From Amycolatopsis sp. MtRt-6 (GTDB taxonomy: Bacteria > Actinomycetota > Actinomycetes > Mycobacteriales > Pseudonocardiaceae): DNA of 64,000 nt. The stretch spans positions 97,486-161,485 of the forward strand of contig NZ_JADWPD010000015.1 in the NCBI RefSeq assembly GCF_017308975.1, given 5' to 3'. This document shows, in pieces, positions 9,223-18,149 of the stretch (its first letter is position 1; each line of letters opens with the position of its first letter). Under the pieces are notes generated by a model, which worked only from the letters and a program-made list of their open reading frames with translations, ran no database searches and was not told where the DNA came from. A program made the position numbers and the translations under genes.

Positions 9223-10163
9223 GCGAGCCTGCCTTCCCGGCCGGCCACGATCTCGTTGACCGTGGCGACGTCGGAGGCGGTCGGCGCGCGGTCCTCGACA
9301 CGCTCGCCGTGGCCGGACCGGGCCCGGTTGGTCAGCCAGGCGCCGAGGTGGCCGAAGCACTCGCGCTTGTCGGCGGCCGAGATCGGCGCGCGGCGGATCA
9401 GGTCCGCGAAGCCGTAGACGTACTCGCCGAGCAGGCGGACGGTGGGGTTCCGGAGCCGGTTCGTGCGCCGCGGGTCCAGATTCGCGCACCGGCTCCGGAT
9501 GGTCGGGTTGGCCCGCTCCGCGCGGCCCGGGTGGTCGCGGCGGAAGTAGAGCAGCTCGGGCACCTGGTGGAACGGGCCGTGCAGGGCCAGCTCGGCCGAG
9601 TACGTCCGGTCGGCGTGGTGGTAGCTGTCGAGCGGCTTCACGCAGCGGAGGACTTCGGCGCGGATGACGCCGTAGAAGTCGTCGCCGCCCGGCTCGAACA
9701 GGATGCTGCGGAAGCGGTCCGGCGCGTGCCGGGACGCGGTGTTCAGCGTGTACTCGAGCGGCTGGACGATGCGGCCGTCGCCGTCGATGATCGCCTGGTC
9801 GCAGTGGGCCAGGATGATGTCCGGGCGCTCGTCGAGGGCCTCGACGCACCGCTTGAGCAGGTCGCGGGCGTACAGGTCGTCGTGGGACACCCACTTGAAG
9901 AGCTCGGTGCGGGAGACGTCGAACACGAAGTTGTGGTTCGGCGTCGCGCCGATGTTCTTCGGCTGGCGGACGTACCGGATCCGGGAGTCCTTCTCGGCGT
10001 AGCGGCGGCAGATCTCGTCGGTGCCGTCGGTGGAGGCGTTGTCCGAGATGATCAGCTCGAAGTCTTCGTAGGTCTGGCCGAGCAGGGCGTCCAGCGACTC
10101 GGCGAGGTACTCCTCGCCGTTGTACACCGGGAGGCCGAGGCTCAGCCGCGGGACGGTGGTCAT
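9219..10163 (-). CDS. Glycosyltransferase family 2
   Basis: A 314-residue GT-A glycosyltransferase. LSLGLPVYNGEEYL opens the nucleotide-binding fold, IISDNASTDGTDEI follows, and VSHDD near residue 93 occupies the metal/donor DxD position. It is an inverting transferase, probably adding one sugar to an undecaprenyl-linked repeat unit at the inner membrane face. ATG at 10163 follows the flippase stop by seven bases. It overlaps the pyruvyl transferase gene by four bases. The donor is not predictable, but the sugar made by the surrounding genes is the obvious candidate (inference). Confidence 0.85.
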   Translation of the reverse strand: MTTVPRLSLGLPVYNGEEYLAESLDALLGQTYEDFELIISDNASTDGTDEICRRYAEKDSRIRYVRQPKNIGATPNHNFVFDVSRTELFKWVSHDDLYARDLLKRCVEALDERPDIILAHCDQAIIDGDGRIVQPLEYTLNTASRHAPDRFRSILFEPGGDDFYGVIRAEVLRCVKPLDSYHHADRTYSAELALHGPFHQVPELLYFRRDHPGRAERANPTIRSRCANLDPRRTNRLRNPTVRLLGEYVYGFADLIRRAPISAADKRECFGHLGAWLTNRARSGHGERVEDRAPTASDVATVNEIVAGREGRLA

Positions 10164-10170
10164 GGAGTCC

Positions 10171-11496
10171 TCATTCCTTGATCGGCTCTTTGATCGGCTC
10201 GAACACCACGGTGGGCTCGTCGGCCCCCGGCGGCACGTACTCGCGCAGCCCGGTCCGCAGCTGGAACCACCAGACGACGGACCCGCTGAGGGTGGCCGTC
10301 GCGACGCCCCATGCGGACCCGGCCGCGCCGCCGAGGAAGGCGCCGGCGATGCCGAACGTGACGTAGAACAGGGAGGCGACCAACTGGGAGCGCAGGCTCC
10401 GCTTGGCCGCGCCGAGCGCGCGCAGGCCGGCCGCGGCGCCCGTGGCGAAGCTCGCGCCGACCACGGCGAGGGTGACCGGCAGGATCAGCGGCGACGCCGA
10501 GTCCCACACCGACCCCATCACCCAGCGGCCGGCGCTGTCGGGCACCAGGAGCAGCAGGCCGAGGCCCCAGCACAGCGCGGCGGCGGCCTGCCCGCCGCCG
10601 AGGACCACGCAGAAGTGCTTCAGCCGGTGCGGCGCCCGCTGAAGCACCCGCGCGCCCTCGGCGACGGTGACCAGGGACAGCCCCATGAGCAGGGCCAGGA
10701 AAGGGCCCAAGAGCTGCTCGGCCCCGCGGACCGCGCCGACGGCGGTGATCCCGGTGATCGCGCCGAGGCCGTACGCGCGCAGCTGCGACGCGCCGCTGTT
10801 GCTGACGTTCTCGACCAGGTACCGGACGCTGAGGTCGCGCTGCGTCCGGAGCCAGCCCGCCATCTCCCGCGGGTGCGGGAGGATCCGCGTCTGGAACCCG
10901 CCGTACAGGGCCGCGACCGCGCCGGACAGGCCCCAGGCCAGCACGAAGGCGACCACCGTGTGGATCTGCGCGGCGACGTAGAGCGCCGGGATCAGCGCCA
11001 CGCCCCACACGCAGTCGTTGACGAACGCCTTCTTGCCCGCGCCACGGGCGAAGAACGCGAAGCGCCAGGCGTCCTGCAGGAGCAGGCCCGGCAGGACCAC
11101 GGCGAGCGCGACGAAGGCGTTGCCGAGCGGGCCGCCCGCGGCCAGCCCGGCAACGAGACTGACCAGCCCGGTCGCGCAGCCGACGCCGATGGCCGTGCCC
11201 GACGCGCTCGCGACCCCCAGGCGCCAGCGGTCCTCGGGGACCGCGCTGAACCGCACCATCAGCGGGTCGGTGGCGAGGCCGCGCGAGATGTTGAGCACCA
11301 CGCCGTAGGTGACCCAGGCGAGGCTGAAGATGCCGAACGCGAACGTGCCGAGCGAACGGGCCACGTACAGCCCGACGGCGAAGTTGGTCAGGCTGGACAC
11401 GGCCTGGTCGCCGAGGCCCCAGCTCAACCGTCCGGCCATCGCGCGAACCGCGCCCGACCGGAAGATCGAGCGCGGTGCACGGCGATGGTTGGCCAC
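10171..11496 (-). CDS. Wzx-like polysaccharide flippase (MATE/MOP superfamily)
   Basis: A 441-residue protein with about 12-14 hydrophobic segments, consistent with polysaccharide-export flippases that move undecaprenyl-linked repeat units across the membrane. I take GTG 11496 as the start because AAGGAG lies eight bases upstream; a GTG at 11505 overlaps the previous stop but abuts the ribosome-binding site. Oddly, the C-terminus ends EPIKEPIKE, encoded by an almost perfect 12-bp tandem duplication. With a GT2, a pyruvyl transferase and the sugar-nucleotide genes it makes a Wzx/Wzy-type export system plausible, the Wzy-like protein being at 90-1358. Confidence 0.75.
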   Translation of the reverse strand: MANHRRAPRSIFRSGAVRAMAGRLSWGLGDQAVSSLTNFAVGLYVARSLGTFAFGIFSLAWVTYGVVLNISRGLATDPLMVRFSAVPEDRWRLGVASASGTAIGVGCATGLVSLVAGLAAGGPLGNAFVALAVVLPGLLLQDAWRFAFFARGAGKKAFVNDCVWGVALIPALYVAAQIHTVVAFVLAWGLSGAVAALYGGFQTRILPHPREMAGWLRTQRDLSVRYLVENVSNSGASQLRAYGLGAITGITAVGAVRGAEQLLGPFLALLMGLSLVTVAEGARVLQRAPHRLKHFCVVLGGGQAAAALCWGLGLLLLVPDSAGRWVMGSVWDSASPLILPVTLAVVGASFATGAAAGLRALGAAKRSLRSQLVASLFYVTFGIAGAFLGGAAGSAWGVATATLSGSVVWWFQLRTGLREYVPPGADEPTVVFEPIKEPIKE

Positions 11497-11501
11497 GTCG
11501 C

Positions 11502-12776
11502 TCACTCCTTGACCAGGCCGGCGTCGTGGAGCGCCCGCGCCGCGACGTCGACGATGTCGAAGGGCAGCCCGGCGCGCTCGGCGATGTCCAGGAGCGAGTG
11601 CGAACCGTCGGAGAGGTTGAGCACCCACAGCATCGCCATCTGGGCCTGTTTGGCGTCGCTGCGGCCGCCGAGCGAGTCGTACAGCCCGCGCTTGCCGAGC
11701 TGCGGCTCGCCGTACGGGCTGAGGTTGACGTACCGGCGGTTGCGGTCCAGGACGCCGAACGCGTCCTTCAACGCGCCGAGCGTGTCCTCCATGGCCGCGG
11801 GCGAGACGAAGCCCGGGTTGTCGGCGGAGGTGTGGTACTCGGGGTAGCCCGCGTACGGCGTGCGCGTCAGCGAGCCGACGCCGAGGTTGAAGCCCGGCGA
11901 GCAGAACTGGCGCTCGTCGTAGCCGTACGGCGAGAAGTCGACGACTCGATGCTCTCGCGACCGCAGCACGTGCTGCATGACGCGGTCGATCTCGGCGTCG
12001 TCGCGGCGGGACTTCTTGTACGTCAACGGTCCCGGGTCGCCCGCGCACGCCAGCACGAGCCCGTGACGCACCTTCTCGATCCGGGAAGCGTTGCGGGCCA
12101 GCCAGGTGATCGAGCCGATCGTCCCGGGCATGAACAGGAAGCGGTAGGTGTAATAGGGATCAACAAGCTGCTGAGCCAGCGAAACAGCCACCGCGATGCC
12201 GGCGAGGTTGTCGTTGGCCAGCGACGGGTGGCACACGTGGCAGGACACGATGACCTCGTCGGTGACGCGCCCCGGGACGACGTGCTCGGCGTAGGTCAGC
12301 GAGCCGTCGGCCAGGGTCGAGTCGATGACGACGTCGTAGTCGCCGTCGGGCAGGGCGTCGAGCTTCTCCTGCGCGAGGCAGAAACCCCAGGCCGGGGCGT
12401 AGTAACTGGTCCGGTAGGGCACCCACGACGGCTGGTCGGGCAGCGTGTGCAGGTGTTCCCGCAGCTCGCTCAGCGGCATCCGCCGCGACACCGGGACGCT
12501 GTACCCGACGACGTGCAGGTTCAGCTCCTGGAAGTCGATCACGCGCTCACCGGACGGCGAAGCGACGTACGCGTCCCGGATGTTCCACTCCTGCGGGATG
12601 GTCCAGTCCAGCACGGCCGTCCCGGTCGGGACCTCGTGCCGCTCCAGGGCGATGTGCTCGCCGATGATGTCCAGGGTCTGCCGCACGCCGTCGCCGGTGA
12701 TGCTGCGGCAGATCGGGTACAGCCGCTCGACCAGGGCGTGCAGCTCCGCCCCGGTCCGCAGCTGCGGGCCCGCCAC
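11502..12776 (-). CDS. DUF4910 aminopeptidase-like zinc hydrolase with C-terminal winged-helix region
   Basis: A 424-residue protein of the DUF4910/DUF2172 aminopeptidase-like group often found in polysaccharide clusters. Its M28-like metal-ligand blocks are visible: SCHVCHPSLANDNLAG (His/Asp), a later DERQFCSPG segment, and YHTSADN. The last ~80 residues resemble a winged helix. The native substrate is not established; hydrolysis of an amide on a sugar precursor is one possibility. The GTG start shares a base with the TAG stop of the upstream epimerase gene. Presence inside a nucleotide-sugar operon is the main clue to its role. Confidence 0.7.
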   Translation of the reverse strand: MAGPQLRTGAELHALVERLYPICRSITGDGVRQTLDIIGEHIALERHEVPTGTAVLDWTIPQEWNIRDAYVASPSGERVIDFQELNLHVVGYSVPVSRRMPLSELREHLHTLPDQPSWVPYRTSYYAPAWGFCLAQEKLDALPDGDYDVVIDSTLADGSLTYAEHVVPGRVTDEVIVSCHVCHPSLANDNLAGIAVAVSLAQQLVDPYYTYRFLFMPGTIGSITWLARNASRIEKVRHGLVLACAGDPGPLTYKKSRRDDAEIDRVMQHVLRSREHRVVDFSPYGYDERQFCSPGFNLGVGSLTRTPYAGYPEYHTSADNPGFVSPAAMEDTLGALKDAFGVLDRNRRYVNLSPYGEPQLGKRGLYDSLGGRSDAKQAQMAMLWVLNLSDGSHSLLDIAERAGLPFDIVDVAARALHDAGLVKE

Positions 12777-13795
12777 TACTTCCGCCGCAGGGTGGTGTCG
12801 ACGCGGCCGGCTTCGCCCTCGCTCTTCAGCCAGGCCAGCCGGGTGAACAGCTGCTCGAACGACTCGCGGGTGAGCCCGAACTTGCGGTAGGCCTCGATGA
12901 GCTCGACCGCGCCGTCCTTGACCGACCAGTCGCAGGTGAAGCCGGGGATCGCCGCGCGGAAGCGCGAGAAGTCGACCCGGTAGGAACGCGGATCGGCGCC
13001 CGCCTCGCCGGTGATGTTCAACGTCGAGCCCGGCACGGCCTCGACGACCTCCTGGGCGATCTCGGCGACGGTGACGTTGTTCTCCTCGGTGCCGATGTTG
13101 AAGGCCTTGTTGTGCACGGCCTCCTTCGGCGCCGTCAGCGCCGCCGCGAACGCGCGCGCGATGTCCTGCGCGTGCACCAGCGGCCGCCACGGCGTGCCGT
13201 CCGACAGCACCAGCACCTCGCCGGACAGGTGGGCGTGCGCGGTCAGGTTGTTCAGCACGATGTCGCCGCGCAGGCGGGGCGAGTAGCCGAACGCCGTCGC
13301 GTTGCGCATGTACACCGGCGTGAAGTCGTCGTCGGCGAGCTCGTGGACGTCGGCTTCGACGCGCACCTTCGACTCCGCGTACGGCGTCACCGGCCGCAGC
13401 GGCGCGTCCTCGTCGACGAGGCTGTCGCCGCCGGCGCCGTACACCGAGCAGGTCGACGCGTAGATGTACCGCCGCACGCCGGCGTCCTTCGCCAGCTTCG
13501 CGAGCTTCACCGACGCGTGGTGGTTGATGTCGTAGGTCAGCTCCGGCGCGAGCGAGCCCAGCGGGTCGTTCGACAGCGCGGCCAGGTGGATCACCGCGTC
13601 GAACCCGGTGACGTGCTCGAGCGTGACGTCCCGCAGGTCGACGACGTGCCCGGCCGGGTCGGTCGGGGCGGGCCCGAGCAGGCAGTCCTCGAACAGCCCG
13701 GAGTCAAGGCCGGTGACTTCGTGGCCGGCGGCGGCGAGCACCGGGGCCATCACCGTCCCCAGGTAGCCCTTGTGCCCCGTCAGCAACACCCGCAT
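12776..13795 (-). CDS. NAD-dependent sugar-nucleotide epimerase/dehydratase (extended SDR)
   Basis: A 339-residue extended short-chain dehydrogenase. MRVLLTGHKGYLG provides the GxxGxxG NAD loop, STCSVYG the catalytic Ser/Thr region and YAESK the Tyr-x3-Lys pair. NATAFGYSPRLRGD and DGTPWRPLVHAQDIA are typical of UDP/CDP-sugar epimerases and reductases. It probably epimerises, dehydrates or reduces the nucleotide sugar made by the neighbouring cytidylyltransferase-like enzyme, and could supply the keto intermediate for the C-methyltransferase (inference). It starts five bases downstream of the PIG-L gene. Confidence 0.85.
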   Translation of the reverse strand: MRVLLTGHKGYLGTVMAPVLAAAGHEVTGLDSGLFEDCLLGPAPTDPAGHVVDLRDVTLEHVTGFDAVIHLAALSNDPLGSLAPELTYDINHHASVKLAKLAKDAGVRRYIYASTCSVYGAGGDSLVDEDAPLRPVTPYAESKVRVEADVHELADDDFTPVYMRNATAFGYSPRLRGDIVLNNLTAHAHLSGEVLVLSDGTPWRPLVHAQDIARAFAAALTAPKEAVHNKAFNIGTEENNVTVAEIAQEVVEAVPGSTLNITGEAGADPRSYRVDFSRFRAAIPGFTCDWSVKDGAVELIEAYRKFGLTRESFEQLFTRLAWLKSEGEAGRVDTTLRRK

Positions 13796-13800
13796 CGGAT

Positions 13801-14448
13801 TCAGCCCTTCAGATCGAGAGTGAGTTTCTTGACGAAAAACGCTTCGGCGTACTTCGCGGCGGCTTCGATGCCGCGGATGCGGGCCAGCCCGAGGAAGGCC
13901 TCGCGGTCGTACCAGGGCCGGTGCCGCTGCGAGGCGTAGTGCGCCTGCAGCAGCTGGATCTTCTCTTCCGCGAGCTCGTCGGTCAGCGGCTGGTACACCG
14001 ACGGGCGGCCGAGGTCGCCGTCCCACTTGACGATCTCGTAGCCCAGCGTCAGGTGGTTGCGGAACGTCGTCGGCACCAGCTTCGCGAGCCCGCGGTGGTC
14101 CTGGTGGGCGTCGTCGGTGCGCGTGCTCAGGATGACGTCCGGATCGGTCCGCCGCCGCAGGTCTTCCAGGGCGTCCTTGGCCTCTTCCCAGTGGGCCGGG
14201 AAGCGCCCATCCCGCAGCTTCAGCACCGTGACGGTGAGGTCGGCGCCCGGGCAGAACGCCGCCAGCGCCGCCCGCTCCTCGTCCTCACGGGGCGTGCCGC
14301 CGCCGGTGAGGACCAGGGCGTCGACCCGCAGGCCGGGCCGGGACCGGCACAGCGTCAGCAGCGTGCCGCCGGCACCGATCGCGATGTCGTCGCAGTGCGC
14401 GCCGAGGGCGACGACGCTGCCGAGCCGGTCCGGCCGGAGCCCGATCAC
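13801..14448 (-). CDS. PIG-L (LmbE-like) family deacetylase
   Basis: A 215-residue PIG-L/LmbE deacetylase-like protein. The usual AHPDDE metal motif appears as GAHCDDIAIG (His18, Asp20, Asp21); the second site is DDAHQDH with His115/His118. The family removes N-acetyl groups from GlcNAc-containing lipids, mycothiol precursors and antibiotic sugars using zinc. In this operon it may de-N-acetylate a nucleotide or lipid-linked amino sugar. Replacement of the usual Glu of the first motif by Ile is notable and could alter activity. The GTG start overlaps the nucleotidyltransferase stop by four bases. Confidence 0.8.
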   Translation of the reverse strand: MIGLRPDRLGSVVALGAHCDDIAIGAGGTLLTLCRSRPGLRVDALVLTGGGTPREDEERAALAAFCPGADLTVTVLKLRDGRFPAHWEEAKDALEDLRRRTDPDVILSTRTDDAHQDHRGLAKLVPTTFRNHLTLGYEIVKWDGDLGRPSVYQPLTDELAEEKIQLLQAHYASQRHRPWYDREAFLGLARIRGIEAAAKYAEAFFVKKLTLDLKG

Positions 14449-15236
14449 GCGATGCTCGCGGCGGTGCGCTCCCAGAGCGCCCAGGGCCGGTCGCCGTGGG
14501 TGTAGGCGTTGTCGAGGGCCGCGCGCTCCTTGACCGTGTCGGTCGGCTTCCAGAAGCCGCGGTACGGGTAGGCGAGCAGCCGACCGCGCTTGGCCAGCTC
14601 CCCGCAGCCGTCGGCGACCAGGTCGCCGTTCTCCGGGATGTGGTCGAACACCTCCTGCCGCAGCACGAAGTACCCGCCGTTCTCCCACAGCGGCATCTCG
14701 CTGACCGCGGTGATCGAGCCGACCTTGCCGCCTTCGTCCATCTCCACGCAGTGGAACGACGACTGCGGCGGGACGACCATCATCGACGCGCCCGCGTCGG
14801 TGTTCGAGAACCGCTCGATCATGTCCGGCAGCGGGACGTCGGACAGGACGTCGGCGTAGTTCGCGAGGAACATTTCGTCGCCGTCGAGGTACGGGCGCAC
14901 CCGGCGCAGCCGCTCGCCGATCGGCGACTCGATCCCGGTCTGCACGAACGTGATCGTCCAGTCGGCGATGTCGGTGGACAGCAGTTCCGCCTGCCCGTTG
15001 CGCAGGACGAAGTCGTTGGAAATGGTTTCCTGGTAGTTCAGGAAGAAGTTCTTGATGTGCGCCGCGCCGTAGCCGAGGCACAGGATGAACTCGGTGTGGC
15101 CGAAATGCGCGTAGTAGCGCATCACGTGCCAGATGAGCGGTCTCGGACCGACCATCGCCATCGGCTTCGGGACGTCGTCGGCGGCGCCGTTGCGCATCCG
15201 CATCCCGTAACCACCGCAGAAGAGGACGACCTTCAC
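14445..15236 (-). CDS. Glucose-1-phosphate cytidylyltransferase-like nucleotidyltransferase
   Basis: A 263-residue sugar-1-phosphate nucleotidyltransferase. MKVVLFCGGYGMRMR is the nucleotide loop and KPMAMVGPRPLIWHVMRYY closely follows the RfbF/DdhA cytidylyltransferase pattern, so CDP-glucose formation from glucose-1-phosphate and CTP is the best guess. WENGGYFVLRQEVFD and FWKPTDTVKER are further family blocks. It would feed the operon with an activated hexose distinct from the dTDP-glucose made by RmlA at 18998-19879. The GTG start follows the C-methyltransferase stop by one base. Confidence 0.85.
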   Translation of the reverse strand: MKVVLFCGGYGMRMRNGAADDVPKPMAMVGPRPLIWHVMRYYAHFGHTEFILCLGYGAAHIKNFFLNYQETISNDFVLRNGQAELLSTDIADWTITFVQTGIESPIGERLRRVRPYLDGDEMFLANYADVLSDVPLPDMIERFSNTDAGASMMVVPPQSSFHCVEMDEGGKVGSITAVSEMPLWENGGYFVLRQEVFDHIPENGDLVADGCGELAKRGRLLAYPYRGFWKPTDTVKERAALDNAYTHGDRPWALWERTAASIA

Positions 15237-15237
15237 T

Positions 15238-16470
15238 TCACTGCACCTCGACGATTTCCAAGTGGGGGATCGGGAAAACGAGCTTTCCGCCCCAGGTCCC
15301 GATGGAGGAGAGCTGTTCGGTCAGTTCCTCCCGGAGGTTCCACGGGAGGACGAGCACGTAGTCGGGCCGGTCCGCTTCGATCCGCTCCGGGGGCAGCACC
15401 GGGATGCGCGTGCCCGGGGTGAACCGGCCGTGCTTGTAGGGGTTGCGGTCGACGGTGTACTGCAGCAGGTCCGTCCGGATGCCGCAGTGGTTCAGCAGGG
15501 TGTTGCCCTTGCCGGGGGCGCCGTAGCCGACGACGGTCTTGCCGTCGCCGCGCGCCTCGATGAGGAACTTCAGCAGGTCCAGCCGCACGCGGGTGACGCG
15601 CTCGGCGAACTCGGTGTAGCCGGACAGCTCGTGCAGCCCGGCCGACTTTTCGCGCTCGAGCACGTCGGTCATCCGTTCGCTGGGCTCGCCCGCCACCTCG
15701 GCCGGACGTGCCCACAGCCGGATCGATCCGCCGTGCGTCGGCACGAGTTCGACGTCGACCACGGTCAGCCCGCCGGTGGCCAGCGCCCGGCGCGCGGATT
15801 CGACCGTGTAGTACTGGAAGTGCTCGTGGTAGATCGTGTCGTACTGGTTCTTCTCGATCAGCGTGAGCAGGTGCTGGACCTCGATGGAGACCCAGCCGTC
15901 GTCGGCCACCAGCGCGCGGAGGCCCTTGGTGAAGCCGAGGACGTCGGGGATGTGCGCGTAGACGTTGTTCGCGGCGACGAGGTCGGCCGGCCCGTGCTCT
16001 TCGCGCACCTTCAGGCCGGTTTCCTCGGACAGGAAGGCCGTCAGCGTGGGCACGCCGGCGTCACGCGCCGCCTGCCCGACGTTCACCGAGGGTTCCACGC
16101 CCAGACACCGGATCCCGTGCCCGACGACGTGCTTGAGCAGGTACCCGTCGTTGCTCGCGACCTCGACGACGAACGACTTCTCGCCGAGCCCCAGCCGGTC
16201 GACCGCGCCGTCCACGAAACGTTTCGCGTGCTCGACCCACGACGTCGAGAAGGACGAGAAGTACGCGTACTCGGTGAAGGTGTCGTCGGGGTCGATCAGC
16301 GGCGGGATCTGGGCGAGCCAGCAGTCGGTGCACACCTTCAGGTGGAGCGGGAAGGTGGCTTCCGGCTCGTCGAGCTGCTCCGCCGTCAAAAATCGCTCAC
16401 ACGGGGGAGTGGCGCCGAGGTCGACGACGCTGGCCGTGTTTGTCGAACCGCAGAGTCGACATGTGGTCAT
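15238..16470 (-). CDS. Sugar C-methyltransferase (NovU/TylC3-like, SAM-dependent)
   Basis: A 410-residue three-part methyltransferase: an N-terminal zinc site with Cys4, Cys7, Cys47 and Cys50; a central SAM domain (VVEVASNDGYLL, YAHIPDV); and a C-terminal domain beginning near GKTVVGYGAPGKGNTLLN. This is the architecture of TylC3/NovU/TcaB9-type enzymes that add a branching methyl group to a keto sugar nucleotide. It is the first gene of the ten-gene minus-strand operon; its ATG faces the 198-bp divergent spacer (16471-16668), where the operon promoter should lie. It implies a C-methyl-branched sugar in the final glycan (inference from family). Confidence 0.85.
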   Translation of the reverse strand: MTTCRLCGSTNTASVVDLGATPPCERFLTAEQLDEPEATFPLHLKVCTDCWLAQIPPLIDPDDTFTEYAYFSSFSTSWVEHAKRFVDGAVDRLGLGEKSFVVEVASNDGYLLKHVVGHGIRCLGVEPSVNVGQAARDAGVPTLTAFLSEETGLKVREEHGPADLVAANNVYAHIPDVLGFTKGLRALVADDGWVSIEVQHLLTLIEKNQYDTIYHEHFQYYTVESARRALATGGLTVVDVELVPTHGGSIRLWARPAEVAGEPSERMTDVLEREKSAGLHELSGYTEFAERVTRVRLDLLKFLIEARGDGKTVVGYGAPGKGNTLLNHCGIRTDLLQYTVDRNPYKHGRFTPGTRIPVLPPERIEADRPDYVLVLPWNLREELTEQLSSIGTWGGKLVFPIPHLEIVEVQ

Positions 16471-16668
16471 CTACCAGGCTCCCAGTCTCGCGGTCGCGAT
16501 GTGCATCCAACACGTCGACCGGCGCCGGGAGGTCGTTACAGCGACGCGGGAGCCGCTGGTGGACCGATTCGGAACCGCAACCTGAATGGCCTAATTGTGG
16601 CAGGAATCACCAACCGTACCCGCTCGTACCCGTAACGTCCACTGTGGACGACCTCCTACGCTGGCCGG

Positions 16669-17037
16669 ATGACTTCCGAGCCGACTCCCCGCCTGAGCGG
16701 GTTCGCGGGCGTGGTGCTGACGGTCCGCTTCCTGACCGAGCTGGCGCTGCTGGGCGGCCTCGCGCTCGCCGGGACCCAGCTCGGCAGCGGTGTGGTGCTG
16801 GCGATCGTCGACGCCGTCCTGCTGCCGCTGGGTGCGGCCGTGCTCTGGGGCCTGTTCGTCGCCCCGCGGGCCCGCCGCCGGCTGCCGGAGCCGGGTCGCT
16901 TCCTGCTGGAGTTCGCGCTCTTCGCGGCAACCGGCGTGGTGCTGGCGCTGCTGGGCTGGCTGGTCGTGGGCCTCGCGGTCTCCGTGGTGGGGATCGGGGT
17001 GGCTGCCCTCACCCGGGTGGTCGCCAAGGACGGCTGA
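16669..17037 (+). CDS. YrdB/DUF2568-like small membrane protein
   Basis: A 122-residue protein with four hydrophobic helices and short loops, of the general look of YrdB-family (DUF2568) proteins. No function is known for the family. It is transcribed divergently from the glycan operon across a 198-bp spacer, and its stop lies seven bases from the convergent beta-propeller gene. The ATG is followed by a short polar N-terminus before the first helix. Confidence 0.65.
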   Translation: MTSEPTPRLSGFAGVVLTVRFLTELALLGGLALAGTQLGSGVVLAIVDAVLLPLGAAVLWGLFVAPRARRRLPEPGRFLLEFALFAATGVVLALLGWLVVGLAVSVVGIGVAALTRVVAKDG

Positions 17038-17044
17038 CGCGGGG

Positions 17045-18013
17045 TCAGAAATCGCGGACCAGGAAGATCCGCCCGTGCAGCGGGTCGGTGACCCAGACCG
17101 TGCGCGAGCGCTGGTCGACGGCGACGTCACCGGGGTTCACGCCCAGCGAAAGCTCGCCGCTCAGCGTGGCCGCCGTGCCGTCGACGCGGGCGAGGCCGTT
17201 CTGGCCGCCGTTCGTGTACACCGTGTTCGTGCCCTGGTGCACGGCCAGTGCGGAGGATTCGCTGCGCAGCAACACCGTCTTGCGCTCGGTGCGCGTTACC
17301 GCGTCCACAATGGACATGTGGTGGATGCCGGAGTTCGCCACGTACACCGTGCCGCTCTGGTGGTGCACCGCGACGCCCGTCGGGTTGCGCCCGACCCGCA
17401 CCGAAGCGACGAACTTGCCGGTGTCGATCGAGAACACCTCGACCGAATCGGTGCCGGGGCTCGCGCAGTAGGCCAGCTTGCGGCCGGGGTCGACGCCGAT
17501 GCCGGCGAGGGCCGGTTTCGGGCCCGGCACGAGCGCCACCAAGGTGCAGCTCACGCCGTCGAGCACGGCCAGCGTCCCGGTGGCGCCGCTGGCGGCGTAC
17601 ACGCGGTTCGCCTGCTCGTCGATCGCCAGCGCGGAGGCGCCGGCACCCGCGCCGACGACGCTCACCAGGTCGTGGCTGCGGCCGTCCAGCACCACCACCG
17701 TGCCCGCCGGCGGGTTCGCGACGTAGATCCGGCCGGCCTTCGGGTCGACCGCGACGTCGCCGGGCTCGCCGCCGACGTGGATCACGTCGTCGACCGACGT
17801 GCTGCGCGGATCGACCACGGAAACCGTCCCGGCCTGGGCGTCGGTGACGTACCCGAGGCCGGTGACCGGGTTCACCGCGAGCCGGGCCGGGGCGCCGCCG
17901 ATGTCGAGCGACCGGACGTCCTCCGCCCGCGCCGTCCCGGGCAGGGCGAGGGCGCCCGCGCCCGCCGTGAGCAGGGCGAACAGGGTCCGCCGGGGTAGCC
18001 GGCCACCTCGCAT
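17045..18013 (-). CDS. Tat-exported YncE-like beta-propeller protein
   Basis: A 322-residue exported protein. The N-terminus LPRRTLFALL followed by an Ala/Leu stretch and cleavage near ARA (residue 30) fits a twin-arginine signal. The rest consists of repeated units of the type IAVNP..NRIYVAN..GTVSVVD, the YVTN/YncE beta-propeller repeat (about seven blades). Such proteins bind ligands or surfaces; no enzymatic residues are evident. It may be a cell-surface protein. It converges on the small membrane protein gene and diverges from htpX. Confidence 0.75.
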   Translation of the reverse strand: MRGGRLPRRTLFALLTAGAGALALPGTARAEDVRSLDIGGAPARLAVNPVTGLGYVTDAQAGTVSVVDPRSTSVDDVIHVGGEPGDVAVDPKAGRIYVANPPAGTVVVLDGRSHDLVSVVGAGAGASALAIDEQANRVYAASGATGTLAVLDGVSCTLVALVPGPKPALAGIGVDPGRKLAYCASPGTDSVEVFSIDTGKFVASVRVGRNPTGVAVHHQSGTVYVANSGIHHMSIVDAVTRTERKTVLLRSESSALAVHQGTNTVYTNGGQNGLARVDGTAATLSGELSLGVNPGDVAVDQRSRTVWVTDPLHGRIFLVRDF

Positions 18014-18149
18014 GGGCGCCTCCGCTCCTGATCAACTGGCTGCCCGAGCGTAACCCGCGCCGTCGCCATGTGAAGGAACTTCGCGTCCCCCGATCGCGTT
18101 GTTTCCACTGGGTAAACCCACTCGGGACAGCGGACGGAGGCGAGCGCGC

